DNA of 64,000 nt from Patiria pectinifera (GCA_029964075.1 CM057147.1:10313513-10377512), one strand, 5' to 3'; shown: positions 33,480 to 44,773, counted from the stretch's first letter. Numbers and translations: made by a program. Notes: generated from the sequence alone by a model not told the origin.

Positions 33480-34300
33480 TATGCAATAGAAATATCCTGG
33501 CCAACATACCTTGCAAACACATGCTGATTTATCTTTTCTGGACGTTGTGATAAACTCAAACTCTATTACCAATTCTTCCAGGCATACTCTGATCAAGTTT
33601 CATGGATTAAAATCTTGCACTGATCGGTCTCATCCCGGCAATAAGCGGCCAAATGTGCTCTGATAAGTCACTGAAAAGTACTCACACATACAGTACACAC
33701 ACCCAACAACACATCCACGAGATGCACATGCACAAATGACACACCATTGAAGAAATATTTCTAGTCTAGTCCTCAAGTACTCCACTGCCGCACACTGCAT
33801 CTATGTCTATCAGGTGCTTGACCGCACAAGCTCATTAGACTTGTCACCAGTCCATCCATTATCGTAACATTTTGCCAGAAGTTTTCGGGCAAAAACGATA
33901 CTTTACAAGTATATATACTTTTTTTTCGTTAGGTACAAAATGGGAAATTTGTAATTTTTTAGTAGCAATTCATACTTTTGTAATTTACCAAACAATTCAC
34001 GAAAAATTTGTAATAGTTGGCAGCTATGCTTATTGTGCAGCTTGCACTTGTTTCTATGTAGCCAGCACATTTGCAGTCCACCAATTTTTACTTTGCAACT
34101 AAGTTTTAAAAGCACACCCTTTTGATTTGCATTCTTTGAAAGACAGAAAATCAAAGTGGATTCAGAAATTTAGAAGCATCGTGCCCAGTAGAGACAGGGC
34201 TTCTTGGATTACAAACAAAATAACCACTGGATTTTCTAGGTTAAGGAAATGCAGTTTCATTTTGTTTGTCTTTCAAGAAAGGAAGGATTCCAAAACTTAC
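33480..34300. other. Intron sequence, nothing recognised
   Basis: Between the foldback element and the exon at 34301-34352. AT-rich, with no repeat structure or coding motif visible to me. Confidence 0.5.
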
Positions 34301-34352
34301 CAGGGAATGTTTGAGGATGAAAGGCGATGTCTTGTACAGTCTCCAGGTAATG
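34301..34352 (-). CDS. LPD_N helical exon (short)
   Basis: Acceptor TTTTTTTCAG before 34352 (phase 0), donor CCTG|GTAAGT (phase 1), 52 nt. It encodes HYLETVQDIAFHPQTFP. Excellent splice signals and exact phase match to both neighbours support a real exon despite its size. Confidence 0.7.
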
Positions 34353-34485
34353 CTGAAAAAAATTACCAAAAAAGGTAATAGATTATGATTAAGTTTGGAC
34401 ACTATCATCAGTCCAAATTTCAATGCCATATAGATAGACAGCAATTCAATCCTAAGTAACAACTTGAAAGGAGCCTTTGAACTAC

Positions 34486-34661
34486 CTCTGAAATGGTGTT
34501 TGTGAAGCCAACAGAGGTAATGAGTAGTCTCTCTACCAGCTCCTTGTTTGGTTTTGGAGACAGGAGGATGAGATCAGTAAGGAGCGACTGGGAGGCATCA
34601 GTGTGCATCTCGGCAACTGCATCCAGCATGTTAAGCCTGTCCTGCTTGTCACTTAACACGT
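34486..34661 (-). CDS. LPD_N helical exon
   Basis: Acceptor CTTTTCTCAG before 34661 (phase 1), donor CAGAG|GTAGTT (phase 0), 176 nt. It encodes DRLNMLDAVAEMHTDASQ, SLLTDLILLSPKPNKELVER and LLITSVGFTNTISE, the paired amphipathic helices typical of the vitellogenin/MTP helical domain. Confidence 0.8.
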
Positions 34662-34996
34662 CTGAGAAAAGAAATAGTTTCTCTCTAATATCTAACTATA
34701 GAGCCTAGCAATTATGTGCTTAGCGTAACTCAGCTGACAACCAGTCACACGCAATACACAATCTACCATTTGTATTGCTAATCAAACATAGTGCAAGAGT
34801 AATAAAAGAAAGAAATTTCCTTTGACAATTTATGGCTTGCAATGTTGTAAACCATGTGCATAAAACGACCTGCTGGTATCGGTATTTAAGACTGTTTTTG
34901 AGTTGTGCTTGACAATGGCTTGTCCCTTTTCTTCCCACACAAGTTCAAACAGTTATTTAAAATGAGAACACTACCTGGACAACATGTATAGCATAC

Positions 34997-35176
34997 CTGG
35001 ACAGTGGCAGCTGGTACATTGAGACACAATCTCTGCCAGTTTCTGAGCGTCAGGCACCGAGTGTAAAGTTTGAACTAGTTTGAAAACAATGGGTCTGTTC
35101 ATGGGATCCTGTGTGTGACAAAGGTAAAGACAATCTCTTAAGGTTGGTAGAGATGTAGCATAGTCTATCTGAATAA
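34997..35176 (-). CDS. LPD_N helical exon
   Basis: It encodes PMNRPIVFKLVQTLHSVPDA and QKLAEIVSQCTSCHCPG, donor CCAG|GTATGC (phase 1). The strong acceptor CACACACAG would start it at 35108 in phase 0, which clashes with the phase-1 end of the upstream exon. Using a weak AAAAG before 35176 restores the phase and adds QIDYATSLPTLRDCLYLCHT. I give the longer form. An unseen small exon is the alternative. Confidence 0.6.
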
Positions 35177-35286
35177 CTTTTGAAGCTTTCAATTCTTTTA
35201 CTATTTGAGAGGATAGGGTTTATAAGAGTTCTTACATCATTTTTTTGATAATGCTAAAAGCACATAATGATGTGACCTGTGGTGGC

Positions 35287-35844
35287 TTAAAAATACAGTC
35301 CATCATTTGTAATTTGTGCAGTTTATTCGTTTGAAGCAACACAAGTGTTCCAAATCTAATGAATGATACTGAAAAACTAACCCGATGAGGTTTCAGCTCA
35401 GCTTCAGCTTTTGTGTATATTCCGAGAAAAACAGCATTCTAGGATCTCAATTTCAAATCAAAGTTGCTGAATCATGTTTTGAATTGGGCTTGAATTCAGC
35501 ATCCGAGAAAGCGTTCTCACTGAGCCGGTTGCAGCTATCCGCGATGTCGCGCACTGATCCGACGAATTATAGTGCGTCAAGACGCGCGTGCGTGTGCATC
35601 GTGCCAATGCTTACATGGCGCCGCCGATAACAAAGCGAACTACTAATTTAAATTTTCCGGTGCGTCTTAAGAAGCACGTTAGAAAGGCCTTCTTTCTTTG
35701 ATTACTTCAAAATGACAGCTTGCCAGAAAGAATAATTTCACAGGGAGTTTAGTCCCCTTAGTATCTTTCTACCAAGTATGTTTTTCAACAATAATTACGC
35801 CAGTTACTTTTAGGATGGCTGCAAATGATGGACTCTGGCTTTAA
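35287..35844 (+). mobile_element. MITE, TTAAAGG family
   Basis: Starts 'ttaaaaatacagtccatcat' and ends 'caaatgatggactctggc' plus 'tttaa', about 558 bases, with the shared centre 'gcgcactgatccgacgaatt'. Same orientation as the copies at 12179 and 17021. Confidence 0.8.
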
Positions 35845-36296
35845 TATGTCTGTAAAATGTTTGCCATGTTCTGAGTGTACATGTAGCAACATGGGGTTAC
35901 ATGGACACTAGGCATTTAAGTAGTCTATGGTTCAAAATGCCAGTAATCGATTGTGGATCACCTAACGCCGGCCAAGTTTTGTGCCCTCATATGCAATTTT
36001 TCGAACCAATTTCACTAGTGGCTTGGGAATCCAGCATAGAAGTGTACCTTTTAAAATATTTCCAACATGTAGGCTTTCCAAGGGAACTAATCAAACACAT
36101 CAAAATTTGGGTCACATGTGCATTACAGTGCACAGTGCAACAGCATTCCATTATCAAAACCTAACGTCTTGGATAAAGACTAACATTTACCAATCTTTGG
36201 ACCATATTTGTCTCAATAAATATGCATTGTAATTGCAGGCTATGTGTACCTTTCAAAGGTTTTTTGCCCAACATTATTTCTGCCTCTGCATCATAC

Positions 36297-36387
36297 CTTT
36301 CATAGGTGCTGTCCTCATGCATGTCAGATTGCCAGCAATCGCTTCCTTCAAGGATGCCATATCAAAGTTCAGGTGGCCATCTTGCGG
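36297..36387 (-). CDS. LPD_N exon
   Basis: Acceptor GATCCTAG before 36387 (phase 0), donor AAAG|GTATGA (phase 1), 91 nt. It encodes PQDGHLNFDMASLKEAIAG and NLTCMRTAPMK, with an N-glycosylation sequon (NLT). No strong family motif of its own; placed by frame, phase and order. Confidence 0.7.
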
Positions 36388-36900
36388 CTAGGATCAGAGT
36401 GGAAATGAAATATACAGCTAAGTAAGGTTTAACTCTTACAGAAGAAATAACAAATAGCCACCCTCATCCATATCCCATGTGTGTTTCAAAGGCTTGTACA
36501 GTAAAGTGCTCATGTTTCTTCCTTCACACTACATGTACCTCATTACGAAACACCTTGCAAGATCATGCTTTTCCCCTTCTTATCACAGTTTTAGCTTAAC
36601 ATCAACAAATTCCTTTGCTCAATTAAAACTCTTCATATTATATTGTTAGTAAAGCCAACATAATGTGGTAGCACTTGGCTGTGTGGTTGGAGATTCCCAT
36701 TACAAAAAAGCTTTTAACTAGATTTCATCAAATTTCAATTCTTAGTTAGTAGCTCTAATCAGTATGTGTTGTATTGCTTACATCCGTGTACGCATCCATC
36801 AATACATGTACATCCTAGGTTTGTGACTGAAAGTTTAATTGCTGATGCAACTAATTAAATACTGACTAGCCCTAAATGTACATGTAGCTTTAATAAGGAA

Positions 36901-37056
36901 TAAATGTGTGCTCTAGAGGTTTTAATCACTCTGTTTAAGACCACTTAGAAAGCCTGGGTGCTGATAATTACCCGAGCAGGAGGCGAGGTAATTATCAGCA
37001 CCCGACTCTAAGCGGTCTTAAACTGAGTGATTAATACCGACCGAGCACATATTTAT
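36901..37056. repeat. Hairpin repeat (about 155 bp)
   Basis: 'ggttttaatcactctgtttaag' (in two halves) and 'gtgctgataattaccc' are mirrored by 'ggtaattatcagcac' and 'cttaaactgagtgattaa'. A similar left arm recurs at 37500-37570, so a larger composite repeat is present. Confidence 0.7.
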
Positions 37057-37196
37057 TCCCATTCATAAATACCTTTTTGGTAAAAAAAAATGTAATATTT
37101 CGGTCAAAATCCCGATGTTGTTCGACAAGTTCACTTCATGCTTTTTAAACATCCTCTAGCTAAATATTGGAGTGTTCAACTGGCAATTAAGATGTA

Positions 37197-37510
37197 AACA
37201 ACCCTTTTATGGAGATTGACGCTCTGTGCGTTGTCGCGCAGAACGCACCTAAGGAACGTGCGTTTTGAATTTAGAACTATAAAATTCTGACTCACTGGTA
37301 GTGTTGCGCATGCCTACGTGAGGACTGTGAACGTTCAACCAATAAAACGGTAAGAGGCACTGGATTTTTAGGAGTCCACATTTTATGTGACACTGGAAAA
37401 GTGTTTAAGACCAGCTAGCCATGTCTTTATCATCCGTTTAAGACCGGCCACGTGACGGGCTCTCGACCAATAGGAATGGCTAAACTGTCCGAGGTATTTA
37501 TGAAATGTGT
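37197..37510. repeat. Dispersed repeat (ACCAATAAAA family), copy 2
   Basis: Shares 'atggagattg', 'gcgcagaacgc', 'tgactcactggtagt', 'gttcaaccaataaaa' and 'ggctctcgaccaatagg' with copies at 14372 (inverted) and 38243. Non-coding. Confidence 0.7.
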
Positions 37511-38242
37511 GCTTGGCCGGTTTTAAACACTCTGTTGAAGATTGCGGATCCTGGATGCTGATACTTACCCGAGCTGAAAAAATCAAAACTTTTCGGTCCA
37601 AAAGTCAACACAAGTCAAAAATTATAAATTTCAAACAATTTTTTTCTCAAAAGTTTAATTCATGTTTTTAAAACACCCCTGTAGCAACATATTATGGTAG
37701 TGTCCATAGGCAACCTCGTCCCCAGTGCTTACTTTATTTCCAATCGCGTTTCCAATAGTAAACCCTGGATAGGAAACTTTCTTCCTGTATCCTGATTGGA
37801 TACCGCAATTGGCTAGTAATGGATTTTTATCGTGTACTTGGTGCTATATATTCACAACGTGCAGTACGTGTTTTCGCGATCATTCCTCCACGCCTTCTCG
37901 AAAATACTAATTTCCTTTCCAATTTGCTCATATTAATATGAAATATGATACTGCATGTTGTCTTGATAAGATCGTAACAGTTTGATTTCAAAAATCGTGT
38001 TTTCGTAACTCACGCCGTGCTCGCGCTGCTACGAATTCACTCTGTTTTTACCCCAGACACCGCATACAAAAACAAAACGCTAATGTGCAACGCATATCCA
38101 GGCACCAGACTGTTCCTCATTTGCATACGTCTGCAAAATCTTGCACATGCAAATGATCCAATACCGGGGTGAGAGAGCAGGTATGGCGCGTACTGCTCGA
38201 CACCCTGGGGACGAGGTTGGTCCATAGGCCTATTGTTATTAA

Positions 38243-38505
38243 CTCCTTATATGGAGATTGGCGTGCGCTCACGCGTAACAAGCGATGTCGCGCAGAATGC
38301 AGCTGTGCCAGTGTACTGCAAATTTAGGACTATGAAATACTGACTCACTGGTAGTACTGCACATGCCTACAAATGCAATGTGAATGTTCAACCAATAAAA
38401 TGGAAACTCAAAGGCACCGGACTTTATCAACCCTTTAAACAGGGCAACGTGACCAGCTCTCGACCAATGAGAATGGATAAACTGTGTTGTATTTATGAAT
38501 ATTAA
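38243..38505. repeat. Dispersed repeat (ACCAATAAAA family), copy 3
   Basis: Same blocks and orientation as 37197-37510, starting 'ccttatatggagattggcg'. It lies about 60 bases from the donor of the exon at 38565-38687. Confidence 0.7.
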
Positions 38506-38564
38506 TGAATAAGAGCATGTAAAAACGGCATAATTGATAACCCTAATGAAAGAGTTCATAGTAC

Positions 38565-38687
38565 CTTCCTGAAGTGAATGGAGTCAGTGACAATATCCTC
38601 GTCATCAGGTGGTCCAGTAGGTGACTGGTAGTAGGACTCTCCAACAAAGGTCAGCTGTCCTTCAGAAACAGTCTGCATCTCAGGAAA
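38565..38687 (-). CDS. LPD_N exon
   Basis: 41 codons, phase 0 at both ends. Donor GGAAG|GTACTA. The acceptor is CACTCAGAG before 38687; cutting at the CAG two bases earlier would break phase. It encodes FPEMQTVSEGQLTFVGESY, then YQSPTGPPDDEDIVTD and SIHFRK. The acidic loop is unlike vitellogenin but is long and open. Confidence 0.7.
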
Positions 38688-38959
38688 CTCTGAGTGTCAT
38701 TCAAACAATAGAAATCAATGAATACCCTGTGTGTGGTTTGAATTGTAGTGACAAGCCATATGAAATGTGTCAAAGACAAACACACTTTCGCAAGCTCACA
38801 AACGTGTTGCCAGGAATACCATAAGCTCAACAATGACACGTCATTGCAAATATGTCTTGGGGGGACTAATTTTGGACTGAGAAACATTTTTAACAACTTT
38901 GTTTGAAAATTCATAGAAATTTTCACAACTCACCACAGGCTTTCTACACCAACAGCAGA

Positions 38960-39486
38960 TTAAAGGGAATATACATCATTTGCTTTTGCTGTAATTTTCA
39001 GAAATGGATGGAATTGGGGGGTTGGAAATATATAGCAAATAGGCCTATAGTTACACTTACTTTTTTGAGGTTTTGGGTTCGAAAATGCTATAAAAACCAA
39101 GAAAAACAATCATTTTCCTGTAGTCTGGTTCCCTGACTCCATTTAAGAAGAAACAGAGCAGTTTACATACATTGGGGAATTGTAAGGTCAGGGAACCAGT
39201 CTAGCTGGCTTGTACCCGTTCATAGGTGTTTAATCGATTGCAAACAAGTGCGATGGTCAACTGGGGCCAGTATTTGAAAAAAGCCAGTTTTTTCCAACGC
39301 TGATCGGCCGATCAGCGTTGGAAATTGATACAAAAATACCACTTTTCTTGAAAATGACAGTATACCAGGTGCCATGATTTTACAGGATGCTTTACACTGT
39401 CATTCACTAACAGTCCAGCAAGGTATTTCAAAATGATTTGGTAGTTTTATTTTTTGATGTTTGCAAATGTTGTATTTTCCCTTTAA
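38960..39486. mobile_element. MITE related to the TTAAAGG family
   Basis: Ends 'ttaaagggaatatacatcat' and 'atgttgtattttccctttaa' are inverted. The 'catcatttgc' segment inside the terminus matches the five-copy family, but the interior differs. It contains the perfect 34-base palindrome at 39291-39324. Confidence 0.75.
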
Positions 39487-39656
39487 TAGTTGTATCATGT
39501 TCATGTTACATACAACACAAGACATGTCTAGCCATGGCCTAAAATCAAGTTGAAATGGTCTAAACAAACAGCAGTGGCGTCAGGTTGCAACATTCTTTCC
39601 CAATTTAGGCCTATAAAGTACAAAATTTACCACAAATTATTCCAAACTTTATTTAC

Positions 39657-39696
39657 CAATATCATCTCCTGCTTGTTCCTCCCTATGATGCCGATG
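39657..39696 (-). CDS. LPD_N micro-exon
   Basis: 40 nt, acceptor ACAGATTTCAG before 39696 (phase 2), donor ATTG|GTAAAT (phase 0). It encodes IGIIGRNKQEMIL. Both phases match the neighbours exactly. The short length makes it less certain than the larger exons. Confidence 0.6.
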
Positions 39697-39905
39697 CTGA
39701 AATCTGTGTCAGAGTCAGGAACAAAATAACATGGTAACTTCAGTGTCTTTGATTTTTGTTGATAAGACTTAAGAGAGTTATGGATGAGTTTACATTGAGC
39801 CCCATAAATGTGGCCAATTTACTGGACTAACTCTGCAAATAAAGGCAGCACTTTTGAAATGTACCCGAAAATGTAGAACTTTGTCAAGTTTTTGTTTTCA
39901 CATTT

Positions 39906-40411
39906 GGAAAGATTTCCATATACGAAGTTCACTAATTTCCCTCTGTATTGACTAACAAGCCCCCAGATAGCAATTTCGTGTCATCAAAGTCAATTTGAGC
40001 AGTGAGAAAATACAAGCATTTTCTTAGAAAACACTTAGAATTTTAGTCCAATCTCATAGGGTTTGTACACAGGGTGTTGAGTGAACTTCGTATGGAAATC
40101 TTTCCTTCCCCTTTTCAGACATCTATATTACGTGTAATTTCCAGATTGGTTTTCACACGTTTGCATATCTAAATTCCAAACACAAAATTACACGAAAAGT
40201 AGATGTCTGAAAAGGGGGCTAATTTTGTATCCCTAGAGGGTGAGTGTGATTCTAGGCCTAAAGAGAAAATAAACTACAAATAAAGCCCATGGGCTGGGCA
40301 TGGCTTTGCCATGGGGTATGATTTCGGTGGCTCTGCTCTGCTCTGCTTCACACCACAGCCATGACAGTGCAACACTGGACGATTTTTCTGAAGCAGAGCC
40401 ACCGAAATCAT
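39906..40411. repeat. Three consecutive hairpins
   Basis: (1) 39906-40105: 'ggaaagatttccata.acgaagttcac' and its inverse. (2) 40107-40218: 'ccccttttcagacatct' and 'agatgtctgaaaagggg'. (3) 40319-40411: 'gatttcggtggctctgct' and 'agcagagccaccgaaatc'. Each is an independent inverted repeat with a different sequence, packed within 500 bases. Confidence 0.75.
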
Positions 40412-41270
40412 CATTATTTTTCATATTTTAGCCAACTTTTGTTCTGTTTCAAGTCGATCATAAGCATCATGAATGACTGAGTGTATGTTATGAGGTGTGT
40501 TTAATGGAATCTGGGTAGGGATAGAGTGGGAAGGACCATTGCGTGGAGGGGGGAATAAAGACCATTTCGTGGAGGCGTTTTTTAAGGTTATCTTGCGATC
40601 TCACTTTTACAACGTACATTTGTCTCCAGCGTTAATTTACTGAATACTCCAGCTAGGGAACACCATGGAGGTAGTTTTTGATGAGGGTGTCGGGTGAGAA
40701 AGAAAAATCTTTCCCGTTTACGCATGAATGAAACGCATTTCCAATCTAGTTAAATGAAGAGATAGTTTAATGTCACCGTGACCGATCATGTTTTATACCG
40801 TGACACAACAAAACGTTGTTTTGATCAAATATATGCAATATGCCGCGTAACTTCCAAAACTTCAAAGTTTTCCGCTATTAAGTTCTACACCTGGACGCTT
40901 AAGGATGATTCATTCACGTGGCGTATTAAGGAGCCAGACTAGACTAAAACATCTTTCTTTCTTTTCAAACAAAAGAGGGCGGCAAACTGTTTTATCGGTA
41001 GCTGCAATATTAACAGGATCACAGGAAACGGTATATCCAAGGTAAGATGTTTAATCTGGCCGTCTTTGAAATTACGAGAAAAAAGTATATAAAAGACAGT
41101 TGCGCGAAATCTGCATGAACGCCAAAGTGATCGCAGACCAATAGCATCACAAGGCCCAACATTTCCTAAACAGTTGTTGGATAAAGTTAAACCTTCATAA
41201 TGCAATAGAAATGGTAAAGAGAAGTACAAATGGAAGTTTGGTGACGCAGGAAGTAGTGAACATATCTTAC

Positions 41271-41356
41271 CCTGGTGCTGATTCTTTCGGAGCATCAAAG
41301 TGGTCAAGTATCTTGACCATGGATGGGAGCTGCATAGCTGGGTGATAGTGAATCTC
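41271..41356 (-). CDS. LPD_N exon with QLPSMVKILDHF
   Basis: Acceptor TATACTCTAG before 41356 (phase 0), donor CCAGG|GTAAGA (phase 2). It encodes EIHYHPAMQLPSMVKILDHF then DAPKESAP, reminiscent of the start of the vitellogenin helical domain. The phase is compatible with the exon ending at 56029, 14.7 kb upstream, but intermediate exons may be missing. Confidence 0.75.
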
Positions 41357-41430
41357 CTAGAGTATAAAATATTGACAAGCTTGATGTTAGTTCGGCTTCC
41401 AAAGAAATTGGGCCTTTTTTAAACTGAGAC

Positions 41431-42008
41431 ATTACGGGCACACTCTCGCAAAATGTGGTTCGGCAGCTTTCTATACAAAAACCTCGTTGGCTCGGGGTTT
41501 GTGCGTAAACCTTATCAGTCAGCCGATCACGCTCAATTGACTTTTTTTTAAGTTCGGCCAAACCGCAAGTCCCATCATAAGGAATAAGTTAACCATGTTA
41601 AGGCCAAAAAATATATATATATATATTCGGTCTCTGGTCAGACCAAAGTTCCGGAATCGACGCGGCGATGCGGCTTTTTTTTTTTGGCTTTTTTTTCTTC
41701 AAGCTTGGATTGTACAGACAAGGTTGGGTACTATTTTGCTCTTTTTTTTGGGTGTTCTCATGTACATTAGTGTCCTCCATAATTTGCCTTGGTGCCCTCG
41801 ATCATTTGCCTTTCCTTGGTGCTCTTTGGTAATTTTTTTTTGAGGAGGTGCGGCAATAGAGGGCGCTGTTGGAGCTACCGCGGAACATTTTGGGAAAAAA
41901 AGATTGACGCGCATGATTAAAATCGACGCGCGCACTGACCAGAGACCGACTTATTTTTTTGTTTTTTGGCCTAATCGGACCATTTTTTCCAAGAGTGTGT
42001 CTCTAATG
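41431..42008. repeat. Duplicated segment split by a MITE
   Basis: 41431-41596 plus 41975-42008 match 54537-54725 closely ('cactctcgcaaaatgtggtt', 'caagtcccatcataaggaat', 'ccaagagtgtgtctctaatg'). The other copy lacks the MITE, giving a natural empty site. Confidence 0.85.
41598..41974. mobile_element. MITE with TTAAGGCCAAAA termini, copy 2
   Basis: Ends 'ttaaggccaaaaa' and 'ttttttggcctaa', with subterminal 'tcggtctctggtcag' and 'ctgaccagagaccga', and 'cgacgcg' boxes as in the copy at 18804-19182. Includes a short (AT)n. Non-coding. Confidence 0.85.
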
Positions 42009-42035
42009 GTGTATGACCTTTCGGCGAACCGGATT

Positions 42036-42228
42036 AATGGACCGATCCAGTAAACCCCGCCCACTGCGCACTGGGCAAATTAACACGTGCTCCTATCCAA
42101 TGCCACACTACATTTTCCTGCCGCGCGCATCATACGCGCGTGACTTTTGTGCGAGCACGTCGGACATATAAGTCACGGCTGTGATTGGTCAGAACACCAT
42201 GGGGCGGTGCTTACTGGATCGGTCAATC
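42036..42228. mobile_element. Small MITE with GACCGATCCAGTAA termini
   Basis: 'ggaccgatccagtaaaccccgccc', in two parts, is mirrored by 'ggggcggtgcttactggatc' and 'ggtc'. About 190 bases. The interior carries a 'cgcgcgcatcatacgcgcg' palindrome. Confidence 0.75.
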
Positions 42229-42229
42229 A

Positions 42230-43440
42230 TAGTCCACCCACACACCGTATACCTTTATTAGAAAAAAACTCCGTTTATTTCGTTGCATTCCCGATGATCA
42301 TTATCGTACACCACCATACATTTATCGTGAATTTCATGTCGCGAAAAAAAAACCCAATGTTGTAGAACTTCAATGTCAAGCAAAAAATTGCGATCATCGC
42401 CAGTGTCGTGAAATGAATTATTTAGTACGTCTTAGTTGTCCCAAGTTTGGGCCCAGGGGCGGCGAAACCGGGGTAACACTCCCCCCCCCCCCCCCCCCTA
42501 GATTTTCCCAAGTGCCCCTCCTGCGGACATAAATGTGCCCCCCTTGAGCATAATATGTGCCGGCCCCCTCGAGATAAAAACAAAACTGGCTCTAAAATTT
42601 TGGATAAGTTGTTTTCCCCAAATGGTATAGCCTGAGAGTTCTGATATGAGCGGGGAATATGAAAACCCGAGCCCTAAAACCTCTACAATGGGCCTTGAAA
42701 TGGGTACATTATAAATTTCAACCGGAAATACGTCAAGCACCAAGCATTGGAATTTTCAAGTCAGAATTTCTGTCTCTTAACATAGATGACGTCATCAGGT
42801 GCCCTTTGTTGGGGAATGGATAGGTCGATGATTTGGTTGAGGACTGTGTTTACTGTGAGTGTTTATTCCACAACAATATTTTAATACACATTGATTGATT
42901 GAACTGGTTACAGTGAACAGAGACAAAGAGAACTGGGTGAACTGAAATAGACTAGAATAGAAAGGGAAAATAATAGGAATTCAAACAGAATGAGATATGA
43001 AACAGTGGAGCAGCACTTACATACTGTTGGAAACATGAAGTCTTGAGAATAAGAAATACTTAAGAATTGGGAAACTTAGTCATATCGTGGTTTCATTGAG
43101 TCTCAGAAAAATGACTAGGAATGAGTAATATAGTTCCTTAAAACAATGATCTTGAAAGTAACTTGGTTGTACTAAGAAACTGACCAAAGACTTGTGTGTG
43201 GGCAGTGAAGATCATTTGCTCCGTATAAAAGTATAGGGACTACACATTGCATAGATTCTGTTGTGTGTGGGTGTATGTGTATACAAGGAAAACAATGAGC
43301 GATGCATTCAAGAGGATTAATCATTAATAAAGTTCACAAGGAACATCGATAATTAAATTGTGATATTTAACTAAAAATTAAGACGAATTGATAATTGAGA
43401 ATTGATAATATTAAACGCTACAACTTCATGTAAATATCTG
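42230..43440. other. Intron sequence, no gene; poly-C tract
   Basis: Contains a long C run at about 42480-42499 next to 'ggggcggcgaaaccggggta', otherwise AT-rich single-copy sequence. Confidence 0.5.
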
Positions 43441-43450
43441 CTCGGTCACC

Positions 43451-43837
43451 ATGGCGTCTGCATATTACATCCCTACTGATGAGATTATGCATGCAGTATA
43501 TTCCACCAGATACAGAAACAGAATAAAATGGCCGGTTTCGAAGAGCGCTCCAATGTTTGTAAACTTGGTACCAGCCCAGCCCCCCCCCCTTGATTTTACG
43601 GAGGCCAAGTGTCCGGTGAAAAAACATGTTCAGCTGGATGACGCCAAAAGCTACACCAACGGAAGATGCCTTTTATTGAGCAAGTGCCCCGGTGATGCGA
43701 CTGAAACCGGTCAGTCCGAAAATTCAACCCCCAAAAGTGGGTGCAGTACATTTTGTTTTCGTCCTTTACAAATTTATTTAAACAGGCAATTGTTTTCAAC
43801 TCAAGTTGATCAGTATGAAACTGTGCCACCCCTCTAA
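43451..43837 (+). CDS. Unidentified ORF of 128 codons
   Basis: Starts in a good Kozak context (CACCATGG) and reads MASAYYIPTDEIMHAVYST to a TAA, with six cysteines in the second half (CPVKKH, GRCLLLSKCPG, SGCSTFCF). It is antisense to, and inside an intron of, the LPD_N gene. I recognise no family, and a minus-strand frame of similar length overlaps it. It may be a chance ORF, a piece of an unknown element, or a small nested gene. Confidence 0.3.
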   Translation: MASAYYIPTDEIMHAVYSTRYRNRIKWPVSKSAPMFVNLVPAQPPPLDFTEAKCPVKKHVQLDDAKSYTNGRCLLLSKCPGDATETGQSENSTPKSGCSTFCFRPLQIYLNRQLFSTQVDQYETVPPL

Positions 43838-44486
43838 GTAGGTCTCGTGACCAAAATGTGATCGCCCGTCGGGATTACGTCATTAGCATTCTATCCGATT
43901 CTCATTCCTAACCCAGGCATGTGCTTAATGCACATTATGCAAATAACGTGTTTTAGAAGATTTCCACTCAGACTCCAGCCCTATTGTTACATTCATGCCT
44001 CGCTGATCACCATGGTACAGCGACCTAGCGTGCACGGGCTTTATCTTAAGCTGTTGTTTCGGTGCTGAGCTAGGCCTTCATTACTGTCGTTGTGCTCCTC
44101 ACGCTCACTGCATGCAACTCATTACGCTGTTCAAAATTATCATTTTGGCTCTGTATGAAACTGTTTATTCTAATTGAACGTGCGCATTGTGTCCAATTTA
44201 TATTGTATTAACAAAGACATCGTTACCATTTACTACAAGATCAACACCAAGAGGGGCAATGTCTTCAAGAGTAGAAAGAGGTACGTTACACGTCTCTGAT
44301 TACATGTGTATAAGGTGTATAAGCTCTGGTAAAAGTAGAGAGTTTTGTCACCTGAAACATAGAACTCCTTTAACTGCATTCGATGTTAAAAAAACAATTA
44401 AAATTGAAGCTGAATTACAGCAGAATTCAAGCTGAACGAAAATTATTATTTTATTCAATAATAATGCAACGCCAATAGGAATTTAT

Positions 44487-44773
44487 CACGTGCAGTGACA
44501 TTGGGTTCGCACGTGTGTTAATGAATATAGAAAGATTTATAAAATACGTGCAGTGAAATTGTGTTCGCACGTTGAGTACTAACATAATTTCTGTTCGCCA
44601 CGTGTTAATTTTGCATATAGGAATATTTAAAATACGTGCAGTGACATTGTGTTCGCACGTGGGGAGAAATACAATTTCGAAAGAATTCGTCAGACACGTG
44701 CAGTGACATTGCGTTCGCACGTGACTTAATTTGCATAGGAATTTGATACGTGCAGACATTGCGTTCGCACGTG
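44487..44773. repeat. Array of 29-bp repeats with CACGTG ends
   Basis: Five copies of CACGTGCAGTGACATTG followed by NGTTCGCACGTG start at 44487, 44546, 44634, 44695 and 44748. A half copy is near 44592-44604. Each unit begins and ends with a CACGTGC/GCACGTG inverted pair, so it is itself a short hairpin. Spacers of 24-61 bases share 'ttaattttgcatataggaat'. It is not a CRISPR array: spacers are related to each other and the context is eukaryotic. CACGTG is also the canonical E-box. Confidence 0.85.

Noticed and set aside
42479..42499. Poly-C run as a functional element
   Set aside because: A simple homopolymer, prone to sequencing error, with no structure around it.
44225..44290. Missing LPD_N exon on the minus strand (IAPLGVDLVVNG)
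   Set aside because: Splice signals are weak and the residues do not match the expected part of the domain.
44487..44773. CRISPR array
   Set aside because: Repeats are imperfect with inverted ends, spacers are related to one another, lengths vary from 24 to 61, and the setting is an animal intron.
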